Origin: Klebsiella pneumoniae
GTDB lineage: Bacteria > Pseudomonadota > Gammaproteobacteria > Eutrophobiales > Eutrophobiaceae
DNA: 64,000 nt
Reading direction: 5' to 3'
Assembly (NCBI GenBank): GCA_945878555.1
Contig: CAMDWI010000017.1
Coordinates: 31,072 to 95,071 of the forward strand
A program made the translations under genes and the position numbers. Positions 8,475 through 17,300 of the stretch are shown in pieces (the stretch's first letter is position 1; each line of letters opens with the position of its first letter). Under the pieces are notes generated by a model. That model was not told where the DNA came from. It did not search any database and worked only from the letters and a program-made list of their open reading frames with translations.

Positions 8475-8711
8475 TTACCCTTCAAGATCACGGCGTTTCT
8501 GCTCGTACTCTTCCCGTTCAATCTCTCCCCGCGCGTAGCGTTCCTGCAGGATCTCAAGCGGCGTCTTCCTTGTTACATCACGATTGTCATTATTGCCTGT
8601 TCCCAACTGTCGCAGAAGCGCAATGATTCCGAGAATAATCAACACCCAAAAAAGGGTCATGAAGATCCAGCCAAAACCCATCCACCCATACCCATCAGCC
8701 CAACCCATCAT
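8475..8711 (-). CDS. Small membrane protein with SHOCT domain
   Basis: This 78-residue protein has an aromatic- and glycine-rich N-terminus, one membrane helix (about 13-37: IFMTLFWVLIILGIIALL) and a C-terminal SHOCT motif (LEILQERYARGEIEREEYEQ, ~54-73). Membrane-anchored SHOCT proteins are frequent beside metal-efflux genes; the motif is thought to mediate oligomerisation. It lies at the downstream edge of the metal block with no tight operon partner. Confidence 0.82.
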   Translation of the reverse strand: MMGWADGYGWMGFGWIFMTLFWVLIILGIIALLRQLGTGNNDNRDVTRKTPLEILQERYARGEIEREEYEQKRRDLEG

Positions 8712-8847
8712 TTCGATTTCCTGGAATTATTGGAAGACAATAACGTTAACGGCAATGGTAGTAGCAAGTGCTATCTGGTGTTATCAGTGACGATGTCGCC
8801 GAAATCAGTGCCTAGGATCAATCCGGTCAGGCTCATGGCGGACTTTT

Positions 8848-9198
8848 TCAAAAGGTGATGACCTTGTCGGCCCACTGCGTCCAGATTGCGAGCGTCTCCA
8901 TGCTGCCGCGCAGCGCACCTTCGATCAGATCTTCGGCCGATATCCCGCGTGCGTCAATGCAAGTGCCACACACGCTGACTTCGCCACTAGCGCGGATGAT
9001 CATGCCAAGCATGTCGCCGGCGTTATAATAACCTTGAGGCACCTTCTGACCTGCCTTGGCGCAGGCAACCGCGTCACCGATCAAAAAGATCTTCGCCTCC
9101 GAATTCCCCATCTTGAGTATCTGGCGGGCAAGCCGTAACGCATTGTAGCTTCTCTCCGTGCCATACGGTGGATCATTGAGTATGAATAGAGTCTTCAT
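8848..9198 (-). CDS. DsrE/DsrF-like sulfur-relay family protein
   Basis: The 116-residue protein has the DsrE fold pattern: an opening MKTLFILNDPPYGTER (start of the nucleotide-like loop), IFLIGDAVACA, and VCGTCIDARG with a CxxC-like pair. Family members are small cytoplasmic oligomers handling persulfide sulfur or acting as redox partners. It is divergent from the Met-rich periplasmic protein at 9354, with an FNR-type box between them, so anaerobic control is plausible. The exact partner cannot be inferred. Confidence 0.8.
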   Translation of the reverse strand: MKTLFILNDPPYGTERSYNALRLARQILKMGNSEAKIFLIGDAVACAKAGQKVPQGYYNAGDMLGMIIRASGEVSVCGTCIDARGISAEDLIEGALRGSMETLAIWTQWADKVITF

Positions 9199-9252
9199 GC
9201 CGGCGTTCCTGTAAATTGTATCGCTACCAAAAGTTAACTATAAACACATTAT

Positions 9253-9289
9253 GACTGTTTAACAGTCGTTATATATTGATCTGGATCAA
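9253..9289. promoter_or_regulatory. FNR/Anr-type box and adjacent perfect palindrome in divergent promoter
   Basis: TTGAT-CTGG-ATCAA (9276-9289) matches the FNR/Anr consensus TTGAT-N4-ATCAA at all ten positions. A separate palindrome GACTGTT-T-AACAGTC lies at 9253-9267. Both sit in the 155-base region between the DsrE-like gene (minus) and the Met-rich gene (plus). The FNR box centre is about 71 bases upstream of the 9354 start codon, compatible with activation. The second palindrome has no known factor that I recognise. Confidence 0.65.
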
Positions 9290-9353
9290 TAGTCTATTAA
9301 TCGCCATCGTCTAGAATTCAACTGTCCGAGAAATTAAAAGAGGGAGAAGTCAA

Positions 9354-9764
9354 ATGAGAAACCTGATAATAACCGGCCTGCTGACTGCATTGCTACCTGT
9401 TACCGTATATGTCAATGCACAGGAAAACACCCTGCCACAGATGGAAACCATGATGCAGTGCCCGATGATGGAGGATTTGACATCCATGCACAAGGAAATG
9501 GGCAGTATGATGGGTGAGATGAAAGGCATGATGGAAAGCACGGCCGATCCGGCCATGAAACAGCGCATGCAGACGAAGCATGATCATATGGAAACCATGC
9601 TGACACAGATGCAGAAAATGCATGATGGCATGGGTGACATGATGAAAGGCGGAATGATGGGCGGGCCGATGATGCAAGGTGACAAAATGGACAGCAAAAA
9701 TACAAATGATGCACCAGCTGTCGTTACCCCGGAAGATCATAAGTTGCACCATCCCGACAAGTAG
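9354..9764 (+). CDS. Methionine-rich periplasmic protein, putative copper/metal binder
   Basis: The 136-residue protein has a signal peptide (MRNLIITGLLTALL... VNA, cleavage near residue 22). Mature residues 30-107 are dominated by Met and charged residues with repeated MM, MxxM and HDHM clusters (e.g. MMQCPMMEDL, GSMMGEMKGMM). Such Met/His patterns bind Cu(I) or Ag(I) in periplasmic metal proteins; that role here is inference. Ribosome site GGGAGAAG precedes the ATG. Monocistronic, under the FNR-type box. Confidence 0.7.
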   Translation: MRNLIITGLLTALLPVTVYVNAQENTLPQMETMMQCPMMEDLTSMHKEMGSMMGEMKGMMESTADPAMKQRMQTKHDHMETMLTQMQKMHDGMGDMMKGGMMGGPMMQGDKMDSKNTNDAPAVVTPEDHKLHHPDK

Positions 9765-10129
9765 CAATTATATATCCAGCATAGAAATCGAAATTTGAGG
9801 ATAATTGGCGGCCAGCAACGCCGGGATCTCATCTACAAAATGAAACAGGAAGCCGGGCATTATCCGGCATCAAGACGGGACCCGCGCATTCTTTTGCATT
9901 AACACGGGAGATTGTGTCTGTCGGCTATAAGTGTTTTTTGTCAGGCCGACCAACGTGGACGCCTACATGGATGTAGGCGGTAGAAAACGTCTGGAACAAG
10001 TTTTCGAGGCATCTTTAATTTACTGATTAAGTGACAAACGGTGAAGGCAAGATTTCTCCACTTCGGTCGAAATGACACTTATTCTGAGCTTCCTTAAATA
10101 ATAAAGTCTGGAAGACACTTCGTGGTAGT
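9765..10129. other. Intergenic region without a recognised gene
   Basis: About 365 bases with no supported ORF. It contains a short hairpin (GCCTACAT/ATGTAGGC, 9961-9978, 2-base gap) of the kind seen in dispersed gammaproteobacterial intergenic repeats; no T-tract follows, so it is not an obvious terminator. Confidence 0.4.
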
Positions 10130-11077
10130 CTAATTGTTTGTGGCAGCACATTCGTGGGCCTCTATTGAAATATGTGCAAGCCCAAGGTCTGGCGGTATTC
10201 TCTGCCTGTATTCATCGGGTGATGCGGGGTGGTGCGCGATAACCATAATTACAGCGGCGTAAATATTCGGCCCTATCGACCACAAGTGCAGATCGGTCAC
10301 CTGACTGTCACCATCTGCCTCTATACTTTCCCTGATTGCCTGGCGCAGGTGTTCCGGACCTTGCCGGTCCAGCAGGACAGAACTGCTGCTCCGCAATAAG
10401 CCGATCGACCACACACTGACCAGCACAGCCCCCAGTATACCCATGACCGGGTCAATCCAGACCATGCCGAAATATTTCGCGATAACCAGGGCAATAATCG
10501 CCAGGATGGATGTAAGCGCATCCGTCAGTACATGCAAATAGGCTGATTTCAGATTGTGATCGTGATGATGCAGATGACGTTGCTCACGTTCCCTTGCTTC
10601 CTCATCATGATGGTCGTGATCATCTTCACTCAGAATGAACGCACAGATACCATTAACAACCAACCCGATTACGGCAACAACTATGGCCTGATTGAATACT
10701 ATATCGACCGGACTGATGATACGTAGAATACTTTCCCACGCCATGATACAGGCAAACACCGCCAGCAATATGGCACCGCTGTAGCCTCCCAGCGCGTTCA
10801 TTTTTCCCGTACCAAAACTGTAATTTTCGTTGTGCGCGTGCCGCCGTGCATAGATATAGGCGAATGCGGTTACAGCCAGGGCAACCGCATGCGAGCCCAT
10901 ATGCAGGCCATCTGCCAGCAAGGCCATCGAACCATAACTGAGGCCGGCAATGATCTCTGCTACCATCATGATCACGGTCAAGGCAATAACAATGAGAGTT
11001 CGCCGTTCTCCGCTGTTGATACGGTTCTGTCCAAAGATATGGTCGTGTTTCCAGAGTTCAGGATTATTATTATGCAT
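10130..11077 (-). CDS. dmeF: Cation diffusion facilitator (CDF) metal exporter, DmeF-like
   Basis: The 315-residue membrane protein has six helices and a His/Asp-rich cytoplasmic loop (SEDDHDHHDEE...HLHHHDH, about 150-175). Metal-site residues are visible in helix 2 (LLADGLHMGSHA) and helix 5 (HVLTDALTSI), the HD-HD pattern of CDF transporters. The N-terminus carries WKHDHIFG, typical of the DmeF group (divalent-metal/proton antiport, often Co, Ni or Zn). It follows the HupE-like and CzcCBA genes on the same strand, 51 bases after the DUF6488-like gene. Confidence 0.88.
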   Translation of the reverse strand: MHNNNPELWKHDHIFGQNRINSGERRTLIVIALTVIMMVAEIIAGLSYGSMALLADGLHMGSHAVALAVTAFAYIYARRHAHNENYSFGTGKMNALGGYSGAILLAVFACIMAWESILRIISPVDIVFNQAIVVAVIGLVVNGICAFILSEDDHDHHDEEAREREQRHLHHHDHNLKSAYLHVLTDALTSILAIIALVIAKYFGMVWIDPVMGILGAVLVSVWSIGLLRSSSSVLLDRQGPEHLRQAIRESIEADGDSQVTDLHLWSIGPNIYAAVIMVIAHHPASPDEYRQRIPPDLGLAHISIEAHECAATNN

Positions 11078-11128
11078 ATATTTCGTAATTACTCCGATCC
11101 AGTAAGCTGATAATTACTCCAGACATGA

Positions 11129-11473
11129 CTATTCACCCGTGTGATTCGCACCGGTAAACTCCCCTCCAGGGGTGAGAAAGATATAAAGTGTACGTTTGGC
11201 CTGGTCCTCAATTGTGTCATTTTGAAAGGTTATGACCCATTCAAGATGGCCATCAAACGTTTTTTTTGAGATTGACGTTACCTCAGTCTTATTCCAGCTT
11301 GTATCAATTTTGTTATTTTCAGCGAGTTCGCGAACAATACCGGAGGCCACTAGTTTTGCCTCATCTTCGGTAATCTCAGGGCCATGCGAATGACCGTGCT
11401 CGGCTTGCGCCATGGATGTGGTTGTGACCATGCTCATTACGAGAAACAGGGTGATGGTAATTATGCGTATCAT
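11129..11473 (-). CDS. Small periplasmic protein (DUF6488-like) of metal-resistance loci
   Basis: This 114-residue protein has a signal peptide (cleavage near TSMAQA) and a mature N-terminus EHGHSHGPEITE that could bind metal. The rest is a small alpha/beta domain (WVITFQNDTIEDQAKRTLYIFLTPGGEF). Such proteins accompany CDF/RND metal-efflux genes; the biochemical role is unknown. It starts 8 bases after the end of the HupE-like gene, so it is in the same operon. Confidence 0.7.
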   Translation of the reverse strand: MIRIITITLFLVMSMVTTTSMAQAEHGHSHGPEITEDEAKLVASGIVRELAENNKIDTSWNKTEVTSISKKTFDGHLEWVITFQNDTIEDQAKRTLYIFLTPGGEFTGANHTGE

Positions 11474-11481
11474 ATATCCTC

Positions 11482-12675
11482 CTAAAGTGAATCCAGACTG
11501 TCGTGGGTTGTTGTCGGTACTTCTACAGGGTTGACCGGTGATGGAACAACCTTGATATCAATGCGCTTGTAATCCCCTTTGGCCTTCAGATTGATGACCA
11601 CAGGCGATGATGTCTTATTCTGCCAATACCAGCCATGGTTGCCTGCAAAAGTACTGGTTAGTGAACCACTTGCCCGGTCAGAGGTATTTTCCGCAAAACT
11701 TTTATAATAACCTGTGGTATCACCTTTGGGGTCCCCATGGAAGTCATAATAGAGCGCCTCCCCGTCAGTCTGCCATGCATAATCGAATGTCGCGCCTTGT
11801 TCAAGGTAGAACTTGTACTCTCTACCGTCCCTGGCAGGAATGGTGACTGTAATTGTATCCTCCCAATCGGTTTGTTCAAGTGGAGTCGGTTTCCCGGTGA
11901 TGACAGAAGACGTAGTCTCCGCATCCGATTGAGTCGGTGTTGCAGCAACAGCAAATCCTTCCGGGCTGCCGGAGTGTGAGTATCCATGCATCTGCATCAG
12001 AAAAAGCAACGCGCCTGCCAGGATCAGGCCGTAATTGGACGCCACGCTTGCTTTCCTGAACGAAGTGGTTTTTCGCCAGGCGTCTATAGCGAATATCATC
12101 AGCAGCAGGGCAAAAATTTGCCCCAGTTCAATGCCCGCATTAAACGAAATAATATTCAACAGCAAACTGTCCTCGCTCAACGGCATTTCCTGTAACCGGG
12201 TGGACAAACCGAGGCCATGGATCAGACCCAGACCAAAAATCATGGCCAGCATATTGGGTGGGTTGATATCCAGGTATTTGCGGAAGCCGTCAATATTGGC
12301 AAAGGCGATATAACAGACGCTTAGTGCGACTATGGCGTCAATAATATAGTAATTAAATTGAATCGCATTAAACGTGGCAAAAATCAGGGTCGCACTGTGG
12401 CCGAGTGTAAACGCGGTGACATATTTGACTATGTCGCGGATGGTCCGCAGAAAGAAGATGATCCCGAACACAAACAACAGGTGATCATAGCCGGTCAGCA
12501 TATGGGTTGCGCCAATCTGCATATAAGCAAGATTCCCGCCTGCGATGATGGTCTGTCTTTCTGCCTCGGACATGCCGTGCGCCATGGCATATTGAAATAA
12601 CAGACCAATACCGCACAAGCCTGCGCCCAAGTAAAAATTATACGTAACGTGTTTAATGTTTTTAAGTAATGTCAT
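11482..12675 (-). CDS. HupE/UreJ-like membrane protein fused to a C-terminal periplasmic domain
   Basis: The 397-residue protein begins with 7-8 hydrophobic helices (about 10-235) carrying the HupE/UreJ_2 features: GATHMLTGYDHLLFVFG, FTLGHSATL and IHGLGLS. From about residue 262 a hydrophilic domain follows (EQGATFDYAWQTDGE, DFHGDP, GNHGWYWQN) resembling the separate 'transmembrane anchor' protein often encoded next to HupE-like genes in metal loci. Here the two are one polypeptide. HupE relatives are implicated in nickel/cobalt handling; transport direction is unknown. Same strand as CzcA/DUF3240, 112 bases downstream. Confidence 0.8.
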   Translation of the reverse strand: MTLLKNIKHVTYNFYLGAGLCGIGLLFQYAMAHGMSEAERQTIIAGGNLAYMQIGATHMLTGYDHLLFVFGIIFFLRTIRDIVKYVTAFTLGHSATLIFATFNAIQFNYYIIDAIVALSVCYIAFANIDGFRKYLDINPPNMLAMIFGLGLIHGLGLSTRLQEMPLSEDSLLLNIISFNAGIELGQIFALLLMIFAIDAWRKTTSFRKASVASNYGLILAGALLFLMQMHGYSHSGSPEGFAVAATPTQSDAETTSSVITGKPTPLEQTDWEDTITVTIPARDGREYKFYLEQGATFDYAWQTDGEALYYDFHGDPKGDTTGYYKSFAENTSDRASGSLTSTFAGNHGWYWQNKTSSPVVINLKAKGDYKRIDIKVVPSPVNPVEVPTTTHDSLDSL

Positions 12676-12787
12676 GCCTTTCTCCTGATCTTAACTATCT
12701 GCTGCTCATTGTGTCTTCAAGTAAATTGAGATAATAATTAATCCGCATATCAATTTCGCCAGTGTAATCAGCATTGCTATATTTGTA

Positions 12788-13096
12788 TTATACGCGTCCA
12801 TTCTGCTCTACTGCTGACACCCAATAAATACTCTGGTTCTCAATTCCAAAAGATGAATTTCGTAACGTGACAAGTACCGTATCCACATCGCTGTCCTGTA
12901 GCAAAATATCCACCCGAATCCTTGGCGTATAACCGACCACCTTGTCCCGTTCAGAAAGGAAGGGATCGTTTTCTACCTGTGCGCCATGACCTTCTACATG
13001 ACTGAAAGTAAAGCCTGGGACCTGTTTTAAATTACGAAGATGATCGGCCAAATCCTGCTGGGCACTGGTGTGGAGAATCAGAGTCAATAGTTTCAT
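12788..13096 (-). CDS. DUF3240-family small protein coupled to CzcA
   Basis: The 102-residue protein has a P-II-like ferredoxin fold pattern (LTLILHTSAQQDLADHL at the start, VDILLQDSDVDTVL near the middle, SIYWVSAVEQ at the end). Its ATG overlaps the czcA stop (ATGA), so synthesis is coupled to the RND permease. DUF3240 genes commonly follow czcA-type genes and are thought to be regulatory or accessory; the mechanism is unknown. Confidence 0.85.
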   Translation of the reverse strand: MKLLTLILHTSAQQDLADHLRNLKQVPGFTFSHVEGHGAQVENDPFLSERDKVVGYTPRIRVDILLQDSDVDTVLVTLRNSSFGIENQSIYWVSAVEQNGRV

Positions 13097-16000
13097 TTAT
13101 GTTCCTCCATGGTGAATTGAGCCTTATGTTCCAAACGGGTTTCTATCCAGGCATACAGGGTAGGCAACAGGATCAAAGTCAATAAAGTGGATGTAAACAA
13201 CCCGCTGATCACAACCACAGCCAGAGGCCGTTGTAGCTCGGAACCGGGGCCGGTTGCGAACAATAATGGCATTAACCCCAGACTGGCAATCAATGCTGTC
13301 ATGAGCACAGGTCGCAATCGTCGTTCAGCGCCTTCCTGAACAGCTTGCAAAATACTGTGTCCGGTTTCGCGCAGCTGGTTGAAGTAAGTCACCATCACGA
13401 CACCGTTGAGCACTGCCACCCCAAACAGGGTAATAAATCCGACCGAGGCTGGCACTGACATGTATAGCCCGGACAAAAACAGGCCGATCACTCCCCCAAT
13501 GAGGGCAAACGGGATATTCAGGATAATTAACCCTGCCTGACGCAAGGAACGGAACGTGGTGAATAGCATCAGAAAGATAAGGGCGATGGCGATGGGTATG
13601 ACCAGTCCGAGACGGGCAGCAGCACGTTGTTGATTCTCGAACTGTCCTCCATAGGTAACGTAATAACCCGTAGGCAGTTGTACCTCGCGGGCGACGGTTT
13701 CACGCACTTCATTAACAAACCCGACCACGTCGCGTCCTTCAACATTGGCCTGTACCAGCACCTGACGTTTGGCAGACTCACGCGCAATCATCACCGGGCC
13801 ATCTATTTCACGGATGGTTGCCAGGCTGCTTAAAGGTATTTTTTCCCCATCCGAAGATTCAACCCAGAGCGCACCAATAGCGGCTGGTGAAGCACGCGCC
13901 ACATCCGGGTATCGCAACAACACGCCAATACGTTGATTACCCTGGATGACCTCCGTAACCACACGGCCACCGACAGCCACCTCTATCAGTTGGTTGATAT
14001 CCTCAACATTAATACCGAACCGGGCAATGGCCTGCGGCTGGATCTCTATTTCAAGATATACCTGACCCGAAAGTTGACCGCGGAACACATCTACCGCGCC
14101 TGGCACCTGATTCACCACAGTTTCAATCTGTCTGGATTTTTCTTCCAGTACCGTAAAATCGTCTCCGTAGAGCTTGATGGCCATGGTGGCACGTACCCCA
14201 GTCAGCATTTCTGATACGCGCATGTCAATGGGTTGGGTGAACGCATAAGCAATACCAACAAACTGATCCAGTTTTTCGCGTAACTGTTCCTGAAATTCTT
14301 CCAGGCTTACCGTCCATTCATCGCGGGGTTTGGTCATAATGAAATTGTCGGTCTGGTATAGCCCCATAGGATCGAGGCGTAGTTCATCGGCACCGGTGCG
14401 TGCTACCACGCCGGTTACTTCCGGCAGTTCCATCAGCGCCTTCTGGTAAGGTTCATCCAGTTCCAATGATCGTTCCAATGAAATACTGGGTAATTTCTCA
14501 ATGATTATTACGGTAGTGCCCTCGTCCATCACTGGCATGAATTCCTTGCCGATAAAAGGGAACAAGGCCATAGCCAGCACCAGCGCAACCAGGGCGCCCC
14601 CCACTGCCGTCTTGCGTTTTTCCAATGCCCAATGCATGACGGGTAGATAAACAGATTTCAATATCTGCTGCACCCGGCCGGCATCTTCCTTGCCGCCATG
14701 ACGCATGAGCAGGCTTGCCAGTACCGGGATCACTGTCAACGACAATAATAATGAGCCGAACAGTGCGAAAGAGATGGTCACTGCCAATGGCGTAAACATT
14801 TTGCCTTCCAGACCGGTCAGACTGAATAAGGGCAAAAATACAATAATGATAATCAGGATGCCGGAAATAACGGGAGTAGCAACTTCCAATGTTGCACGAT
14901 AAATCAGGTGCAGTTGGCTTACGTGACTGGAGGATTGGCCTAGTCGAGTATGGATATTTTCTACCACGACTACGGCCGCATCTACCAGTACACCTATGGC
15001 GATAGCCAGCCCACCCAGCGACATAAGATTTGCACTGACGCCGAATAGACGCATCATGATAAACGTGAAAAGCACGGATAAGGGCAGGATCATGGCCACT
15101 GTCAAGGCAGCACGCAGGTTGCCGAGCATAACGATCAACACCAGTAATACCAGGACCACGGCCTCAGCCAGGGCCTTTTCCACCGTCCATACCGCTGAAG
15201 TAACCAGTTCAGTACGATCATAAAAAGGGACGATTTGTACGCCAGGAGGGAGCGCAGGTTTGAGTGCTTCGAGCTCACGTTTTACTCCGTCAACAGTGCT
15301 ACGACTATTCGCACCCTTCAGCAACAACACCAGCCCGGTGACGACTTCACCCAGGCCGTCGGCGGTTACGGCACCATAGCGCGTCAAGGAATTAATGCGC
15401 ACTTCGGCCACGTCGCTAATATGAACAGGAGTCCCGTTGTGATTGGTAACGGTAATACTTTGAATGTCTTCCAGACCGCTTAGTTGTCCTTCTGTACGTA
15501 CCAACAGTATTTCATTATTCCGGTTAATCCGGTCACCACCGGCATTGCGGTTGTTTTGCTTCAGCGCGGTTTCCAGGTCATTCAGAGTCAAACCATAGGC
15601 AATCAAGGACTCCGGATTGGCAACGACCTCGAAAACCTTAACATCGCCGCCCAGTGAATTAACATCAGCCACTCCATCAACTGTGCGCAGACGCGGACGG
15701 ATCACCCAATCCTGAATTCGACGCAGTTCCTGATTACTGTACCCATCTCCCTCAACCCGGTACATATAACCTTCACCCAACGGTGTGGTTATGGGACCCA
15801 GCCCTCCTTCCACACCCTCGGGTAGTTCACTCCATACCAGATTAAGACGTTCAGTCACCTGCTGGCGCGCCCAATAAATATCCGTACCGTCTTCAAAGTC
15901 GATGATAACCAGGCTCAATGCATGCTTGGTCGTAGAACGTAAGACTGTCTGTCGCGGAATACCCTGCATTTCAACTTCAATAGGGAAGGTAATACGGCTC

Positions 16001-16185
16001 TCCACTTCAGTGGGTGACAATCCCGGTGCCTTTATGATGATCTGCACCTGCGGTGCGGCGATGTCCGGAAAGGCATCAATAGGCAGGGTCCTGAAGGCCC
16101 ACAGGCCAATTATAGTCAGGGCCACAGCAAGCAGCAGGATCATCAGTCGCTGCACCAGACAAAAACGTATCAAGGATGTAATCAT
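13093..16185 (-). CDS. czcA: CzcA-type heavy-metal efflux RND permease
   Basis: I chose the ATG at 16185 (1030 residues), just after the czcB stop; an upstream in-frame codon would overlap czcB. Twelve membrane helices and two large periplasmic loops are evident. Visible family motifs are FPDIAAPQVQI, FEDGTDIYWAR, the helix 4 motif VDAAVVVVEN and QPIDMRVSEMLTGVR. The pump exports metal cations, driven by protons, through CzcB and CzcC. The helix 4 motif has VDAA rather than the DGA of Zn/Co CzcA, while MRVSEMLTGVR resembles CzcA, so specificity is uncertain (divalent metals more likely than Cu/Ag). Operon order in transcription: His-rich protein, CzcC, CzcB, CzcA, DUF3240. Confidence 0.92.
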   Translation of the reverse strand: MITSLIRFCLVQRLMILLLAVALTIIGLWAFRTLPIDAFPDIAAPQVQIIIKAPGLSPTEVESRITFPIEVEMQGIPRQTVLRSTTKHALSLVIIDFEDGTDIYWARQQVTERLNLVWSELPEGVEGGLGPITTPLGEGYMYRVEGDGYSNQELRRIQDWVIRPRLRTVDGVADVNSLGGDVKVFEVVANPESLIAYGLTLNDLETALKQNNRNAGGDRINRNNEILLVRTEGQLSGLEDIQSITVTNHNGTPVHISDVAEVRINSLTRYGAVTADGLGEVVTGLVLLLKGANSRSTVDGVKRELEALKPALPPGVQIVPFYDRTELVTSAVWTVEKALAEAVVLVLLVLIVMLGNLRAALTVAMILPLSVLFTFIMMRLFGVSANLMSLGGLAIAIGVLVDAAVVVVENIHTRLGQSSSHVSQLHLIYRATLEVATPVISGILIIIIVFLPLFSLTGLEGKMFTPLAVTISFALFGSLLLSLTVIPVLASLLMRHGGKEDAGRVQQILKSVYLPVMHWALEKRKTAVGGALVALVLAMALFPFIGKEFMPVMDEGTTVIIIEKLPSISLERSLELDEPYQKALMELPEVTGVVARTGADELRLDPMGLYQTDNFIMTKPRDEWTVSLEEFQEQLREKLDQFVGIAYAFTQPIDMRVSEMLTGVRATMAIKLYGDDFTVLEEKSRQIETVVNQVPGAVDVFRGQLSGQVYLEIEIQPQAIARFGINVEDINQLIEVAVGGRVVTEVIQGNQRIGVLLRYPDVARASPAAIGALWVESSDGEKIPLSSLATIREIDGPVMIARESAKRQVLVQANVEGRDVVGFVNEVRETVAREVQLPTGYYVTYGGQFENQQRAAARLGLVIPIAIALIFLMLFTTFRSLRQAGLIILNIPFALIGGVIGLFLSGLYMSVPASVGFITLFGVAVLNGVVMVTYFNQLRETGHSILQAVQEGAERRLRPVLMTALIASLGLMPLLFATGPGSELQRPLAVVVISGLFTSTLLTLILLPTLYAWIETRLEHKAQFTMEEHK

Positions 16186-16187
16186 GT

Positions 16188-17288
16188 CTATTCGCCACCC
16201 TGGTATTGCCAATGGGATTTGAGTTCTGCCACACCGCTGCTGACAATGGTCTCATTTGCGCCAATACCGCTGATTATCGGTATCCAGCCACTTGCCTCTA
16301 TACCCGTTACCACCGCCACCGGCTCAAAACGGTCCTCTGCCAACACCTTGAATATATAGTTCTGTTCACCCACCTGGAAAACTGCTCCGGCAGGTACCAT
16401 CAACCCCTGACTGGCTATACCACTCAGCTTGATTTTGGCATACATGCCTGGCAGCAGTTTCCCTTCCGGATTATCCAGTACAATGCGACCGTCCAGCGTC
16501 TGACTTGTTGCATCAACCTCACCACCCAGGGATTCCAGTTTGCCGTGATACAACTGACCTGAACTGCCCTGCACGCTGATCTCGGCATTACCACCAATAT
16601 TAACTTTCTCCAGGCTGGCGACCGGAATTTTAACCATTGCCCATAAGGAGCTGAGGTCAACTATGTGAAACGCCGGCTGTCCGGCGCTGAGTAGCTGGCC
16701 TGACTCAATCTCCACATCGGTGACCAGGCCATCAATAGGACTGGTCAGGTCAAATACCGCAAACTGGTTTGGCTGTACCGCCAATTGTTCTACCTGCTTG
16801 TCTGTGAGTCCGGTTAAGGACAACAAACGGCGTCGTGCAGCAAGAGTAGCGTCCGCGATTTTGTACTCGCTATCTACGCTAAGCCAACGGCTCTCAGCGA
16901 CCACACCATCTTTCCATAACCCCTCAATACGGGTCCGTTCGGACCGGGCCAGTTCATAACGGGCAAGTGCCTCCAGATAATCAGCCTGTGCCTGCCCTAG
17001 ACTTTGACTATGCAAGCGTGCCAATATCTGGCCCTTACTGACCGTTTCATGCGCCACAACATCCAACGTCATCACAATACCTTCCACCACGGGTGCGACC
17101 CGGTGTGTTTTGCGTTGATCCGCGACAAGCATACCGTTCAGGTTAAGTGAAGTAAGTCCCTCGCGGCTATCCACAGTAATGGTGGACAGATTGACATTCA
17201 CCAGTTGTGCCGGCGTGAGCTGCAGTTCCGCTGAAAATACCAGTATTGGTGCTAATAAAAATGACAAAACTATTAATTGTTTATTCAT
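16188..17288 (-). CDS. czcB: Periplasmic adaptor (CzcB-type) of the RND efflux pump
   Basis: The 366-residue protein has a signal peptide (cleavage near VFSA), a lipoyl-like domain split around a helical hairpin (RVAPVVEGIV ... LTSPIDGLVTDVEI), and a beta-barrel/membrane-proximal domain (PVASLEKVNIGG, GKLLPGMYAKI). It links the inner-membrane permease and the outer-membrane factor and can pass metal to the pump. It lacks the His-rich N-terminal extension seen in some CzcB proteins. It lies 12 bases after czcC and 2 bases before czcA. Confidence 0.92.
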   Translation of the reverse strand: MNKQLIVLSFLLAPILVFSAELQLTPAQLVNVNLSTITVDSREGLTSLNLNGMLVADQRKTHRVAPVVEGIVMTLDVVAHETVSKGQILARLHSQSLGQAQADYLEALARYELARSERTRIEGLWKDGVVAESRWLSVDSEYKIADATLAARRRLLSLTGLTDKQVEQLAVQPNQFAVFDLTSPIDGLVTDVEIESGQLLSAGQPAFHIVDLSSLWAMVKIPVASLEKVNIGGNAEISVQGSSGQLYHGKLESLGGEVDATSQTLDGRIVLDNPEGKLLPGMYAKIKLSGIASQGLMVPAGAVFQVGEQNYIFKVLAEDRFEPVAVVTGIEASGWIPIISGIGANETIVSSGVAELKSHWQYQGGE

Positions 17289-17300
17289 GATATATATCCT

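Noticed and set aside
9961..9978. Hairpin as terminator of the Met-rich gene
   Set aside because: It lies about 200 bases downstream and has no T-tract; more like a dispersed repeat.
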